Positions 22,205-32,326 of a stretch of DNA of 64,000 nucleotides are shown in pieces. Position 1 is the first letter of the stretch, and the number at the start of each line of letters is the position of its first letter. The position numbers and the translations under genes were made by a program. The notes beneath the pieces were generated by a model. The model made no database searches, was not told where the DNA came from, and saw only the letters and a program-made list of their open reading frames with translations. Where the stretch lies: contig NZ_CP031088.1 of the NCBI RefSeq assembly GCF_003339775.1, positions 1,240,001-1,304,000 on the forward strand, written 5' to 3'. Source of the DNA: Spiroplasma phoeniceum P40. GTDB taxonomy: Bacteria; Bacillota_I; Bacilli_A; Mycoplasmatales; Mycoplasmataceae.

Positions 22205-22366
22205 ATGAATAAAAAATACTTATTAATAATTAAAAACAAATATAGCATTGATACTTTATCGTTTTATACATTTGAAGAAGCAAAAATAACTGCTAAAAAT
22301 AAAAAGTATTATCCAACAGTAATTATTGATTTAGAAAATGAAAATATTAAATGACAAGGAGAATAA
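22205..22366 (+). CDS. Small phage protein (53 aa)
   Basis: Homologue of 32835-32999: same length class, shared FYTxEEAxxTAKNKKY and TxIIDL segments, and a Trp (UGA) near the end. GGGGAATT ribosome-binding site upstream. Function unknown. Confidence 0.6.
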
Positions 22367-22371
22367 ATAAT

Positions 22372-22509
22372 ATGTGAAAAGATGAAAATGGAAATATTTA
22401 TACCGAAGAAGATTTATTTGAAGAAGCATTAGAAGAATGTTATTCAGAAGAAAGTGATTATGACTATATTGAAAAATTAATTATGGAAAAGAATTTGGAG
22501 GAAATTTAA
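22372..22509 (+). CDS. Acidic 45-aa phage protein beginning Met-Trp(UGA)
   Basis: Homologue of 33261-33398 with about 80% identity over 45 codons. Over a third of residues are Asp/Glu. The second codon is UGA, so it can only be made in a UGA=Trp host. AAGGAG precedes the ATG. Small acidic phage proteins are often inhibitors or DNA mimics; that is inference. Confidence 0.62.
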
Positions 22510-22510
22510 A

Positions 22511-22713
22511 ATGAATAATAATGATAATATTGTAAAAGATATAGTTCAAAATATTTCTTTATTCGAAAAACAATTAATTTGTATTTGAATCAAGAACAAG
22601 AAAAAATATGAAATAATTTACCACAAAACTATACTTTTTCAGAAAAAGTAGAATACTTTATTAATTTTTATATAAAACACAATAAAGGCGGTGATAAACC
22701 AGCACAAATATAA
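22511..22713 (+). pseudogene. Frameshifted phage gene
   Basis: Begins like the 34332-35012 gene (NIVQN-type start: KDIVQNIS), then shifts frame around 22575 into LYLNQEQEKIWNNL and ends KPAQI at a TAA. Probably a recombination scar joining two phage genes. Confidence 0.45.
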
Positions 22714-22716
22714 TGT

Positions 22717-22953
22717 ATGTACTGTAGAAAGGTTAAAGATATTTTAGAAAGGAGACAAGAAATTTATAATTTAAAACAAATAATTACTGAAAAAAATAAA
22801 GAAATTGCATTATTAAAAATTAGAATTATAAATGATAATGAAAGTAATTGTGAAGTGTTTGAAAAAGGACATAAATTACAAAAAGAAAATGAAAAATTAA
22901 AAAATGATTTTAAACATTATTTATTAGATTTAGATATAGAAAATAAAAAATAG
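22717..22953 (+). CDS. Coiled-coil phage protein (78 aa)
   Basis: Predominantly Lys/Glu/Leu heptad-like sequence (LKQIITEKNKEIALLKIRI) from an ATG three bases after the previous stop. Ends just before a terminator. No known family. Confidence 0.5.
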   Translation: MYCRKVKDILERRQEIYNLKQIITEKNKEIALLKIRIINDNESNCEVFEKGHKLQKENEKLKNDFKHYLLDLDIENKK

Positions 22954-22968
22954 CTTAATGCTATTTTT
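22946..22968 (+). terminator. Terminator ending phage fragment 1
   Basis: AAAAATAGC / GCTATTTTT stem (22946-22954 with 22960-22968) followed by T residues. Confidence 0.75.
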
Positions 22969-23501
22969 TTAAATGCTATTTGTAAGTTTTTCAATCCTTG
23001 GTCACCTAAAATTTGCGTATCAGAAATTAATTTAGTTAAAATATCACCCATTTTTTATCATGATAATAACTCATATCTAAATTAACTAATTTATTTAAAA
23101 CTTTAATTCGAATATCAATTTCAATTTTTTGTGAAATTGACCCACCAACTAAACTTTGTAAATATAAAAACATTCCCGAAACAATAAAAGTTCCGGCAAA
23201 ACCAATTGCTCAGTATAGTAATGTTCCTCATGGCATCGCAGGATCATTAATACTTGAGCACTTTGACATTCCCGTTGTCAATTCCATCATAACAATATTT
23301 GTTAATTTAGGTAAGGTAACTGTAATTCCACAAGTAATAATAAATAAGATTAAACATCATCAACGAAATCAAAATTGTTTATAATAAATTGAATAATAAT
23401 TTAAAAAATCACATTGGGGTGGCTTTTGGCTTTTTAATTGGCAACGGTTCTTTTTTTGTATTATTACCAGTTAAATTTAACCCATCATTTTTTTCTCTCA
23501 T
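22969..23501 (-). pseudogene. N-terminal half of an ABC exporter, frameshifted and truncated
   Basis: From the ATG at 23501: a hydrophilic start, then (after a frameshift in a T6 run near 23405) a typical MsbA-type membrane domain with TLPKLTNIVMMEL, LQSLVGGSISQKIEIDIR and DMSYYH; a second frameshift leads to MGDILTKLISDTQILGDQGLKN, where it is cut by the phage fragment at about 22969. The ATPase domain is missing. It follows marR and carries two MarR-type operators, so it was the regulated exporter. Confidence 0.75.
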
Positions 23502-23519
23502 AATAAACTCTTTTTTGTA

Positions 23520-23541
23520 TTTTGTTAAGTATTTAACAAAA
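23520..23541. promoter_or_regulatory. Palindromic operator, site 1
   Basis: TTTTGTTAA-GTAT-TTAACAAAA, a perfect palindrome, 19 bp before the ABC exporter ATG. Core TGTTAAGTATTTAACA is repeated at 23589 and 24154. Confidence 0.7.
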
Positions 23542-23588
23542 TAATTATACAAATTCTAAAAAATATTACAAGTTATTTTATTAATATT

Positions 23589-23604
23589 TGTTAAATATTT
23601 AACA
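23589..23604. promoter_or_regulatory. Palindromic operator, site 2
   Basis: TGTTAAATATTTAACA, perfect 16-bp palindrome directly after the marR stop. Confidence 0.68.
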
Positions 23605-23610
23605 TTTTAT

Positions 23611-24072
23611 TTAAGATGTAGACCCTTCTTTTTTTAGCAACTCAACTATCCTTCCTAAATCAGCTAGTAAAGTTTCATATCGTGGTTTTGATAAAATTTG
23701 CATAATGCGTTGATCTAATTGATTTACTAAATTAAAAACAATTGGTTTTAATTTTCATCACTTTTCAGTTAAGGTTAAATAAATAATTTTTTTATTATTT
23801 TCTGGGCGATTTTTTACAACATAACCCTTTTGTACTAATTTTTTTGAAACAATCGTAATATTTGCCCGTGATTGATTAACAACTTGTGCTAATTCATTCA
23901 TTGTATAGTCAGGAAGCCGTTCAATTAAAATTAATAACCAAATATTAGAAATTTGAAAATCATAATAACCTTGTTTTTGTAGTTCATTTTCAATTTGCTG
24001 TGTAAATGCTTTGTTAATAAAACCTAAATAACGAAAAAGTAATCCACCACATATTTCATTTTCTACTTGCAT
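23611..24072 (-). CDS. MarR-family transcriptional regulator
   Basis: 153 aa from the ATG at 24072 (an ATG ten codons upstream is possible; GGAGGAGG lies between, too far for ideal spacing). Winged helix: NIWLLILIERLPDYTMNELAQVVNQSRANITIVSKKLVQKGYV then the wing NRPENNKKIIYLTLT. Reads through two UGA codons to TAA at 23611. Flanked by three copies of one palindrome, suggesting autoregulation and control of the downstream exporter. Confidence 0.88.
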
Positions 24073-24153
24073 TTTTTCCAGAATAATCCTCCTCCTTCTC
24101 ATTTATTTTTCTATATTTCTTATCTTTTTTTATCTTAACATAGAATAAATTAA

Positions 24154-24169
24154 TGTTAAGTATTTAACA
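24154..24169. promoter_or_regulatory. Palindromic operator, site 3
   Basis: TGTTAAGTATTTAACA, 82 bp upstream of the marR start; identical core to site 1. Confidence 0.7.
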
Positions 24170-24180
24170 AAGATAAATAA

Positions 24181-24207
24181 AAATGTATTTAAAATAAATA
24201 CACTTTT
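24181..24207. terminator. Terminator after the CorC-like pseudogene
   Basis: TGTATTT / AAATACA stem with T-rich sequence on both strands, immediately past the stop at 24214. Confidence 0.5.
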
Positions 24208-24213
24208 TTGTTT

Positions 24214-25540
24214 TTAACGTTCTAAATCATGAATTGGATTATTATTAGTTAAAAATTCAATTTCAAAAATAATATTTTTGGAAGTTAATTTGCCTTTTTT
24301 ATCATCATTTACGCGAAAAGCATAATTTTGATAAACAAATTCTTTAATTTTATTTTCTGATTTTGTTAAATCATATCCTTTTTCCTTAACAAATCATTGA
24401 TATAATGTTTTACCTGTACTTTCATTCTGCTAAATGCAAATATTTTTGAAATACTTTTTTAATCGAAGTACTACCATGAATTCAAAGCATATGGTGACCA
24501 ATTTCTTTTACCTGCCCAGTTTCATCATCTTCATCATAAATTTCACCAACTAATTCTTCTAAAATATCTTCCAGTGTAACGATTCCAAGAAAATTATTAC
24601 TATCTTCATTGGTAATAACAACTGCCATATGAACTTGCTCTTGTTGAAATAATTCTAAAGCATCATCTAATTTTAAATAACGAGAAAAAAATTGGTTCAG
24701 AAACTAAACTTTTGATATCAACTTATTGATGATCAATAACGGCAATAAAAACATCTTTAATGTTTAAAATTCCAATTACTTTTTCAGTTTCTGGAACTAA
24801 AACAGGAATACGCGTAAAACGTTCTTGCTTATAAAACCGTTGTAATTCTCGTCATGAAATATTACTATAAATTGTTTTAACTTTTTCCTTTGCTGTCATA
24901 ATTGAACCAATTGTTTTTTCATCAAAAGTTATTTCTGATTCAATTAGTTCTTTCTCATTTTTTTCTAAAACACCTTCTGATTCAATTGTTGAAATTAATT
25001 CTAACAATTCATTTTCTGTTGTTAAAACACCATTTTTTTGTTTATGAAAGGTTAACAACCAAGTAAAAGGATAAAACAAAATTTTTCAGATTTATAAAAT
25101 ATAAGCTGAAAAAATTGAAAACTTTTCAGAAAAAACTTTAGCAATTGTTTTTGGTAATAATTCACCAAAAATTAAAACAGTTAAACCAATACCCCTGTTG
25201 CTACTCATGTTGCTGTTTCAGCATTGATAATCAAAGACGCAAAAAATAAAGTTCCAATTGTTGCTAAAGCCGTATTAACTAAAGTATTTGCAATTAAAAT
25301 AGTTGCTAAAGTACGATCATAATCTTTGACCAATTTATAAACTTGTTTTGCTCAACGAATTGTTTTATTTGTTGATCTTTTTTTCCGTTTACTAACATTC
25401 TTTTTTGCCATTTGTTTTAAACGAATAACATTAATTGAGGTAATAGCTGTTTCTGAATCCGAAAAAAAACTTGAAAAAATTAATAAAATAATCATTATTG
25501 GAAGGAACACAGCCAATGCGGTGGTCATATCCATCATCAT
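24214..25540 (-). pseudogene. CNNM/CorC-type transporter with CBS domains, degraded
   Basis: Order of a HlyC/CorC protein is recognisable: an N-terminal DUF21-like membrane part (SETAITSINVIRLKQMA), GELLPKTIA, two CBS-like segments (GSIMTAKEKVKTI, FLGIVTLEDILEELVGEI) and a C-terminal CorC-type domain. The frame is broken by a frameshift near 25190, TAA after SAYIL near 25095, TAA after DHQ near 24720 and further shifts near 24690 and 24430. Mg or Co export is the usual family role; this copy cannot encode it. Confidence 0.78.
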
Positions 25541-25709
25541 TTACTCTCCTTTAAAATCTATATTATTTTCTATCATTATATACTTTTATCTCATAATTAT
25601 CTACTAAATAACACCATAAAAATATTTAGATTTAACTTTAAAAATATAAAAAATAATGTATAGTTATAGATAGACAATTATATAAAATAATTCTTGGGGA
25701 GGAATAGAA

Positions 25710-26357
25710 ATGAAAAAACTGCTAAGTACAATGGCGGCAATGACACTCGCAACAACAACAGCAAAAGCAACAATAGCTTGTTCAGATCAAAATATGGCAT
25801 ATTACAATCAATTCGTCAATGGTATAAACAATAAAGAAAGTTTTATTTTTATGGTTTCAGCAAAGAATTGCATTAATTGTCAAAATACAACAGATACAAC
25901 AATTCCAGATTTATATAATAAAAATGGTTATGGTAATGATAAATATGACAAGTATTTAGCAGGTAATTTTGGTGCCCAATATGCTTTAAAAACATATCCG
26001 ATTAGTGCTGATGAACAAGAAAAAATTAAAAACACTCGCTTAATTATTACTGATAACATTAAAGATTATAATAATATTTGAAAAGAAAAATGAGAAAAAA
26101 AAATTGCTGATTGAATTGTAACACAAGAGCGAAATGCTCATAAAATTAATCGTGAAATTGACAAAACAATTACTGCTGATTCATTAGGATTAATTGGAAC
26201 GCCAACTTACGTCTATATTAAAAATGGAAATTATGTTGGGTTCGAAACGGGTGAAGTTGGAAACTTACAAACGGAGGCCAATTCTGACTTATGAATGAAT
26301 CGTTTTATTAAACATATGGTCTTAGAAGATTGAGATATTGATCATAATAAATCATAA
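25710..26357 (+). CDS. Lipoprotein with thioredoxin-like CxxC
   Basis: 215 aa. Signal peptide with lipobox TIAC, then NCINC (about residue 55) in a thioredoxin-fold context and a cis-Pro-like GTPTYVYIKNG about residue 170. GGGGAGG ribosome-binding site. The standard-code ORF stops at a UGA; true end is TAA at 26357. Likely a membrane-anchored thiol oxidoreductase. Confidence 0.82.
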
Positions 26358-26362
26358 TAAAA

Positions 26363-26393
26363 AATACTCAGACAACTTGCTGGGTATTTTTTT
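26363..26393 (+). terminator. Terminator of the thioredoxin-like gene
   Basis: AATACTCAG pairs with CTGGGTATT, followed by T7. Confidence 0.75.
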
Positions 26394-27182
26394 AATTAAT
26401 CATTGTTAAAATTGCATTAAAAATAATAAATAAATAATTATAAATAATTTGGTGGGTATACATTTTGCACCGATCATTAATAATAATCGATGTTTTTGTT
26501 GTTAAATTAGTTTCTATAATCGGTGAATTTTATTTTAAAATAAATTTAATATTATCTAACGGTAAAGTTTTATCAGTATGTTTTAAAACATTAAATAAAT
26601 AAGTTTGATCTGTATCAATAATAATTCAAATTACAAGATCATCATCTCTTAATCGTTCTAAAAATTTTTTAGCAATAAATTCATGTGTTGTTACACTTAC
26701 ATCAAAACCAATTCCTAACAATTGATGATAAAAATTAATTAATAAATCTAAATGTGTATGTTCACCAATCAAATAATTTTTTTTTTTTTTTAGCATTGTT
26801 TTTAATTCTAAAATTGATGATAAATTTTCATTTAATAATTTTGTCATCATTGCACTATGGTTTGATACTAAATCATTAACAGTATTTTTTGATGGATTAA
26901 GACGATAAAAATTATTAATTTTTTTTAAATTATCTAATTCATAGCGAAAAAAAAAAAAAAAATATAAAATTCTTTTCATCCTGTAAAACCTAAACTTTTA
27001 CAAAACTTTGTCACCGATGAAACACTTGTATGTGATGTTTCTGCAACAGCATTAATAATAAAATTTTCATTTGATACTTTAGCAAAATTTAAAATAGTTT
27101 GTGCAAAAATACCATTAACAGTATCATCATTATGATTAATAATTTCCTATAACTTCTCAAGAATATTAGTTTTTAATTTCAT
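26392..27182 (-). pseudogene. RpiR-family regulator (HTH + SIS), degraded
   Basis: ATG at 27182 with GGTGGG upstream. N-terminal HTH with AETSHTSVSSVTKFCKSLGFTGWKEF is typical of RpiR/MurR regulators; the C-terminal part is a SIS-like sugar-phosphate domain. Lesions: TAG at codon 12, a frame change at a 16-base A/T tract (26947-26962), and TAA at 26530 with in-frame continuation to 26392. A second 15-base T tract lies at 26777. Confidence 0.72.
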
Positions 27183-27295
27183 ATTACCCACCTATTCATT
27201 CCATGGTTTAATCCCTTCAGATTTCAATTAGATTTTAATAAAATTTAGATAACAATGGAATGAAAAAAAAATGAGAGTTTAATGAAAATATTTTC
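27183..27295. other. Short intergenic region
   Basis: Upstream region of the RpiR-like pseudogene; nothing else recognised. Confidence 0.5.
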
Positions 27296-27418
27296 CTAAT
27301 CTACCTCATCGGTACGGTCTTTTACTACTTTCTCAATTTTTGCTAGCACAGTAAATAATTCTTCAAATTCAAACTTTTCAATTTGGTTACATACATGTTG
27401 GACATTATTTAAATCTAT
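27296..27418 (-). CDS. Small protein (40 aa) with AUA at the start position
   Basis: Open frame DLNNVQHVCNQIEKFEFEEL... ending DEVD-TAG. AAAGGAGG stands five bases before an ATA codon at 27418, with no ATG, GTG or TTG in frame nearby. Either AUA is used as start, or the original ATG has mutated. Helical, acidic; family unknown. Confidence 0.4.
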   Translation of the reverse strand: MDLNNVQHVCNQIEKFEFEELFTVLAKIEKVVKDRTDEVD

Positions 27419-27478
27419 TTTAACCTCCTTTCAAGCAAAAAATTACCATCCTAAGTTAACTTTTCCTTTCAAATAAAA

Positions 27479-27500
27479 AACTTTGTTTAACAACAAAGTT
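27479..27500 (-). terminator. Terminator of the deoR-type gene
   Basis: AACTTTGTT / AACAAAGTT perfect 9-bp stem, 4-nt loop, T-run on the minus strand, abutting the stop at 27501. Confidence 0.75.
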
Positions 27501-28256
27501 TTATATTACTTTAACATTAAAATCATATTGTTTCATAACTTCTGTTTTGTCCGTTACTAAATATGAAACATCTTTAACGTCATAAAATTTAAAAAACCCA
27601 ACTTTATCAAATTTTGTACTATCAGCTAATAAAATTTTAACTTGAACCCGTGCTAAGGCTGCTAATTCAACCCGCGCTTCTTCTTCATTACTTTTGAAAA
27701 CAGCGCCAGTTTTATCAATTGTATTTGCTGAAAAAATAACTTTTGAAAATTGAATTAATGATAAACTTTCCTCACAAAACGAACCATAAAAAGCTTGTGA
27801 TTTTTCTCGTAATTTGCCTCCAAATAAGACATTATATTGAACATTAGGATTATCTTTTGCCAATTGTAAAATTCGAAATGAATTAGTGACAATTTTTATT
27901 GGTTTATCAATTAAAGTAACAAAAATTTCACAAGTTGATCCTGCTCCGACAAAAATAACATCATTTTTTTCTAACAAATTTGTTAACTTTTTTCCGATAA
28001 TCATTTTTTTATCAAAATTAATACTACTTGTTCGAACATTAATATTACATGTTTTATTATGAACTCCTAAAAAATTAATACCACCATAATACATTGTAAT
28101 AATTCCTTCATTTTCAAGTTCTTTTAAATCACGGCGCGCAGTTGTTGGTGAAATATTATATTTTCGAACATATTCAAGAACATGATTCATTTCGTGAAAA
28201 AGTTTTTGACACAAATATGCTAATAATAAATCTTTTCGTTGGACTCGATGGATAAT
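27501..28256 (-). CDS. DeoR-family transcriptional regulator
   Basis: About 251 aa. HTH region YNISPTTARRDLKELENEGIITMYYGG and an isomerase-like effector domain with VGAGSTCEIF, VTNS and LFGGKLR, as in sugar-phosphate-sensing DeoR repressors. The HTH is complete only if translation starts at ATT (28256), eight bases after AAAGGAG; the first conventional start (TTG, 28214) has no ribosome-binding site. Target genes are not evident in the window. Confidence 0.82.
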   Translation of the reverse strand: MIHRVQRKDLLLAYLCQKLFHEMNHVLEYVRKYNISPTTARRDLKELENEGIITMYYGGINFLGVHNKTCNINVRTSSINFDKKMIIGKKLTNLLEKNDVIFVGAGSTCEIFVTLIDKPIKIVTNSFRILQLAKDNPNVQYNVLFGGKLREKSQAFYGSFCEESLSLIQFSKVIFSANTIDKTGAVFKSNEEEARVELAALARVQVKILLADSTKFDKVGFFKFYDVKDVSYLVTDKTEVMKQYDFNVKVI

Positions 28257-28310
28257 TCTCTACTCCTTTCATTGTTTAATTCTGTACTTAATTATTATAC
28301 CGAAAAAAAG

Positions 28311-30092
28311 TTATTTACCAAAATGTTCCAAAAATTTTCTTAAATTTTCAATAAGTTTTTTATTATGCAATAATTGATATAATTCAGCATCACTTGCTTT
28401 TTGAATTGCACCAATACTTTCAAAATGGTGATTTAATAATTTAATTCGTTGTTTTCCAAACCCCGGGATTGTTTCTAGAATACTTGTTGTCAAAGCTTTT
28501 GTTTGCCGGCGGCGAAAACTAGTAATTGCAAAATTATGAACATCATCTTGCATTCTTGTTAAAAATAAAAATAAACGGCTACTTTTATCCAAATATACTT
28601 TATCTTTTTTTAAATTAAGTAAATGGTCAGTTTTATGATGATCATTTTTAACTAAACCAATCACGGGAATTGATAAATCTAATTTTGCTAGTTCTTTTAA
28701 ACAAGCATTAACTTGTTGAATCCCACCATCCATAATAATTAAATTGGGAAGGGCTTGTTCTTCTTGAATAATCTTTTGATAACGACGAGCAACAACCGCC
28801 GCAATACGGTGCGTATCATCTTGATATGGAATTTCTAAATTATACTTACGATAATCATTTCGTGATGGACGACTATTTTTATAAACAATAACCCCACCAG
28901 TCACAAACTCATTATTAATATTAGCAATATCAATCATTTCAATTAAATATGGTAATTCTGATAAACCTAAAAGCATTTGTAACTCTTTTAAAACTTCAGC
29001 ATTATTTAATTCTCGTTGGGCAGTTGTCTGGTATTGGACATAAGATTCATAACTATTTTCAGTCGCTAACTTCATAATTGTTTTTTCAATTGGTGTTTTA
29101 GGATGAAAAACACGATTATCAAATAACAAGTTTAATTCTGGTAATGCAATTGCCTCGTTAACAATTATTTTTGTGGGTAAAATATTTTTTTGATAAATAT
29201 TTTGCAAGTATAAGCGGTATAATTCTTGGTAATCTTCAGCAAAATCAAGATGATAATATTCATAATCTTTATAGCTTAATTTTCCAGCACGATAAAATAA
29301 AGTTGTTAACACTAAATGCTCAGTAGCTTGATATAAGCTAATCACATCTAAATCATCATTTTGATTTAACATTTCAACTGTTTGTGATGATAAAGTTCAA
29401 TCTAAGTTTCGAATTAAAACTTTTAATTTATGTGCTTCTTCAAATTGTAAGTTATCTGCGGCTTGAAACATTCTTTTCTCTATTAGTTTTTTTGTTTTAG
29501 TAAAATTACCTTTAAAAAAATTATGAACTTTTTTAATCATTTTTGTATAATACTCTGAAGGAACTGATTTAAAACAAGCACCTGAGCATTGATTAATATG
29601 ATAATAAAGGCAAGGTTTTCCAAGATTTCCTTTACAACGACGTAAAGGATATAATCGTTCTAAGACTTTAATAATTTCCCGCGCATGACTCCCTTCTGGG
29701 AATGGTCCATAATAGCGAGCATATTTTTGATGAACATTACGAACATACAAATATTGAGGGTCTTTTTCTTTTGTAATTACAATATAAGGATAATGTTTAT
29801 CATCATTTAACAAAATATTGTATTTTGGTTTGTACTGCTTAATTAAATTATGTTCTAAAATTAGTGCCTCTTTTTCAGTTTTCGTAATAATTGTTTCTAA
29901 ACGAACTATTTCTTGAACTAAGCGGGTTGTTTTAAAATTATACACTTTGTTAAAATAAGAACTAACACGACTTCGTAAGTTTTTTGCCTTTCCAACATAT
30001 AATACTTGATGATAATTATTGTAAAATAAATAGCATCCTGGTTTAGTTGGTAAAATCTCAACTTGCTCTTTTAACGATAATTTTTCTGACAT
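28311..30092 (-). CDS. uvrC: Excinuclease ABC subunit C
   Basis: 593 aa, full length. GIY-YIG nuclease at the N-terminus (PGCYLFYNN...LYVGKAKNLRSRV), Cys cluster CKGNLGKPCLYYHINQCSGAC, UVR motif about residue 215, RNase H-like C-terminal nuclease with the GGIQQV segment, and HhH (IPGFGKQRIKLLNHH) at the end. One UGA Trp joins the two halves. Makes the dual incision in nucleotide excision repair. Confidence 0.96.
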
Positions 30093-30198
30093 TTTTCATT
30101 CTTCCCCTTATTTTTGTTAATATTTTATGCTTAATTAAAACAATTAGCAACTCATCATAAAAAATCCAAGATAAGAAAACGGACTTAATATTAAAATA

Positions 30199-30227
30199 AA
30201 AAACTACTTTTCAGAAAAGTAGTTTTG
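30199..30227 (-). terminator. Terminator of infC-rpmI-rplT
   Basis: AAAACTACTTTT / AAAAGTAGTTTT 12-bp stem with 3-nt loop and T-run, directly after rplT. Confidence 0.85.
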
Positions 30228-30587
30228 TTAATTTTTTAACGCTTGTTTTGATTTTTCTACTAACACTTTAAATTCACTTGGATTATGAATTGCTAATTCT
30301 GATAACATCTTACGATTTACTTCAATGTTAGTTTTATTTAAACCATTCATAAATTGTGAATACGACATATCATGTTCACGTACTGCAGCATTAATTCTTT
30401 GGATTCATAATGAACGAAAATCTCTTTTACGTTGCTTACGATCACGAAAAGCATACGCTCATGATTTCATTACTTGTTCTTTTGCTTTTTTGTAATGAGT
30501 TGATTTTGTTCCAAAATATCCTTTTGCCTCTTTAATAATTTTTTTACGACGTTTCCTTGTTGTTGGTCCGCCTTTAACTCTTGCCAT
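30228..30587 (-). CDS. rplT: Ribosomal protein L20
   Basis: 119 aa. Starts [15 protein letters not shown], contains [10 protein letters not shown] and the C-terminal globular part; two Trp are UGA. Third gene of the infC operon; in Firmicutes L20 represses this operon via the leader. Confidence 0.97.
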
Positions 30588-30611
30588 TTGTTAATACTCC
30601 CTTCTCTTTCT

Positions 30612-30806
30612 TTATCCTTGTAATAGTTGTTTTAATCGTCTCTGATCAGTTTGGTCCATTAAACCAGCTTTACGTAAATGACGTTTTTGTTTTGTTGTTT
30701 TATTTTGGGCTAAATGTGAAGTATATGCATGCGCAATCTTTCATTTTCCTGTTCCTGTTATTTTAACTCTTTTTGCTAAAGATTTTTTCGTTTTCATTTT
30801 TGGCAT
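30612..30806 (-). CDS. rpmI: Ribosomal protein L35
   Basis: 64 aa: [20 protein letters not shown] and [12 protein letters not shown] are characteristic. A UGA Trp hides it from standard-code scans. Preceded by AAGGAGG. Confidence 0.96.
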
Positions 30807-30850
30807 AAATTTTCCTCCTTGTCTTTTCTTTTAAAAGTTAATTTAATTAA

Positions 30851-31381
30851 TTATTTTTTTGGTACAACATACATATCTAAAAACAAGCCATTTAACTGGG
30901 GTTCTTTTTCAATCTTTGCCAAATCTTCAATATAACCAAAAAATTTATCTAATGTTTCTTTACCATATTCAGGTCTTGCAACTTCTCGACCACGAAACTT
31001 TAAAGAAATTTTAACACGGTTTCCATCAGTTAGAAATTCACGCACTTTTTTTGCCTTAAATTCCAAATCATGTTCACCAATTCCTGTTCGTAAACGCATC
31101 TCTTTATTTTCAGTTACATGTTGATTTTTCTTATTTTCTTTGTCTTTTTTCTTTTGTTCGTATTTATATTTTCCATAATCAACCAATTTTGCTACCGGTG
31201 GATTTGAAGCAGCTGATACTAACAATAAATCTAAACCTTTTTCTTCAGCAAAACGAACTGCTTCATTTCGCCCTAAAGGACCAACTTTATTACCATCATC
31301 TAAAATAATTAAAACTTCACGTGGTCTAATATCATAATTTACTTGCTCGATATTTTTATTGTTTTTATTGGGTTGATTCAT
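30851..31381 (-). CDS. infC: Translation initiation factor IF-3
   Basis: 176 aa. DIRPREVLIILDDGNKVGPLGRNEA at the N-terminus, the LVDYGKYKYEQKK linker and C-terminal VKISLKFRGRE are diagnostic. Start by ATG with TGGAGG upstream, not the AUU used in many bacteria. First gene of infC-rpmI-rplT. Confidence 0.97.
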   Translation of the reverse strand: MNQPNKNNKNIEQVNYDIRPREVLIILDDGNKVGPLGRNEAVRFAEEKGLDLLLVSAASNPPVAKLVDYGKYKYEQKKKDKENKKNQHVTENKEMRLRTGIGEHDLEFKAKKVREFLTDGNRVKISLKFRGREVARPEYGKETLDKFFGYIEDLAKIEKEPQLNGLFLDMYVVPKK

Positions 31382-31399
31382 CCAATACCTCCATTTTAA

Positions 31400-31570
31400 T
31401 TAATTAAAAAAACGCTCAAAAGTAGCGCTTTCATTAACAAGAATTATCTTCTTAAATGATTAAAATATAATCATTAAAAACTTTAATTTTATCTTGTAAA
31501 ACCTATTAACCACACTAAAGGGCATAGGTGAGCATTAACTACTTTAACATTTTTCAATATTAATTATATG
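31400..31570 (-). promoter_or_regulatory. infC leader with attenuator (L20-type)
   Basis: Minus-strand 5' region with an AAGCGCT / AGCGTTT hairpin and T7 (about 31405-31431) that ends just before infC, plus upstream paired segments. A terminator in the leader fits the L20 leader that controls this operon in low-GC Gram-positives; the L20-binding structure itself was not resolved. Confidence 0.55.
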
Positions 31571-31645
31571 ATGTTTTTTTAATTTAGTCAATAATATTAA
31601 TAAGATATTTTAAATTAATTTACTAATCCAAATCATTGTATTCTT

Positions 31646-32167
31646 CTACTCTAATTGTTGCTGAAACTCTTTTAAAATTTGTTGTTCTGCTTTTGACAAC
31701 AAACCATTAGTTGTTACTAAACTATCAAAATTAGTTAATGTATATAAAGGAACTTGTAAACTTTCAAAAGCAATAGTAGCTTTTTTTAATTGATAACTAA
31801 AAAATGCTAATACCGCAACAACTTCCAAACCAGCCGCTTGTAAAGTTTTCACAACTTCAATAACTGACCCACCTGTAGAAATTAAATCTTCAATGACCAC
31901 AACCTTTTGCCCCCTTTCATAGACTCCTTCAATTTGATTTTGTTTTCCGTGACCTTTCTTACTACTACGAACATACCCAAATGGTAATTGTAATAAATGG
32001 CCTAATAGAGCAGCATGGGGAATTCCTGCTGTTGCTGTTCCAAAAATATTATCAATTTTATCTTGTCCGAAATTAGTATTAATAAGTTCAGCAAACCTTT
32101 TGTGGAAACCATATACATTTAAGACAAGTTCTATCGTTAGATTAAGTATACCGCTTTTTTATTAATT
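31646..32167 (-). pseudogene. pyrE: Orotate phosphoribosyltransferase, N-terminally truncated
   Basis: The core is clear: FGTATAGIPHAALLG, VRSSKKGHGKQNQIEG and the PRPP loop VVVIEDLISTGGS, then the normal C-terminus. The N-terminal SSGI...CDNR region is collapsed to a few residues near 32140, and no start codon precedes it. Likely inactive; it lies at the junction with phage fragment 2. Confidence 0.75.
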
Positions 32168-32310
32168 TTTAAATCAACTAAATTAAATATAAAAAATGAC
32201 AAAGTAAATTCAAATGCATTAATAGCATCCAATTTTTTTCAGCCACGACGTTCGTCTCTAATATTCGTTTTTTCGTAATTAAGACATTTATATAATTTGT
32301 AGAATAAAAG
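32137..32310 (-). pseudogene. C-terminal fragment of an unidentified gene
   Basis: Open frame without start, ending TAA at 32137, with a coherent basic segment (EKTNIRDERRGWKKLDA) then a hydrophobic one. Overlaps the pyrE truncation point in another frame, so it may mark the inserted or recombined DNA. It might be a transposase tail; not established. Confidence 0.3.
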
Positions 32311-32326
32311 ATGAAGTAGGAAAAAA

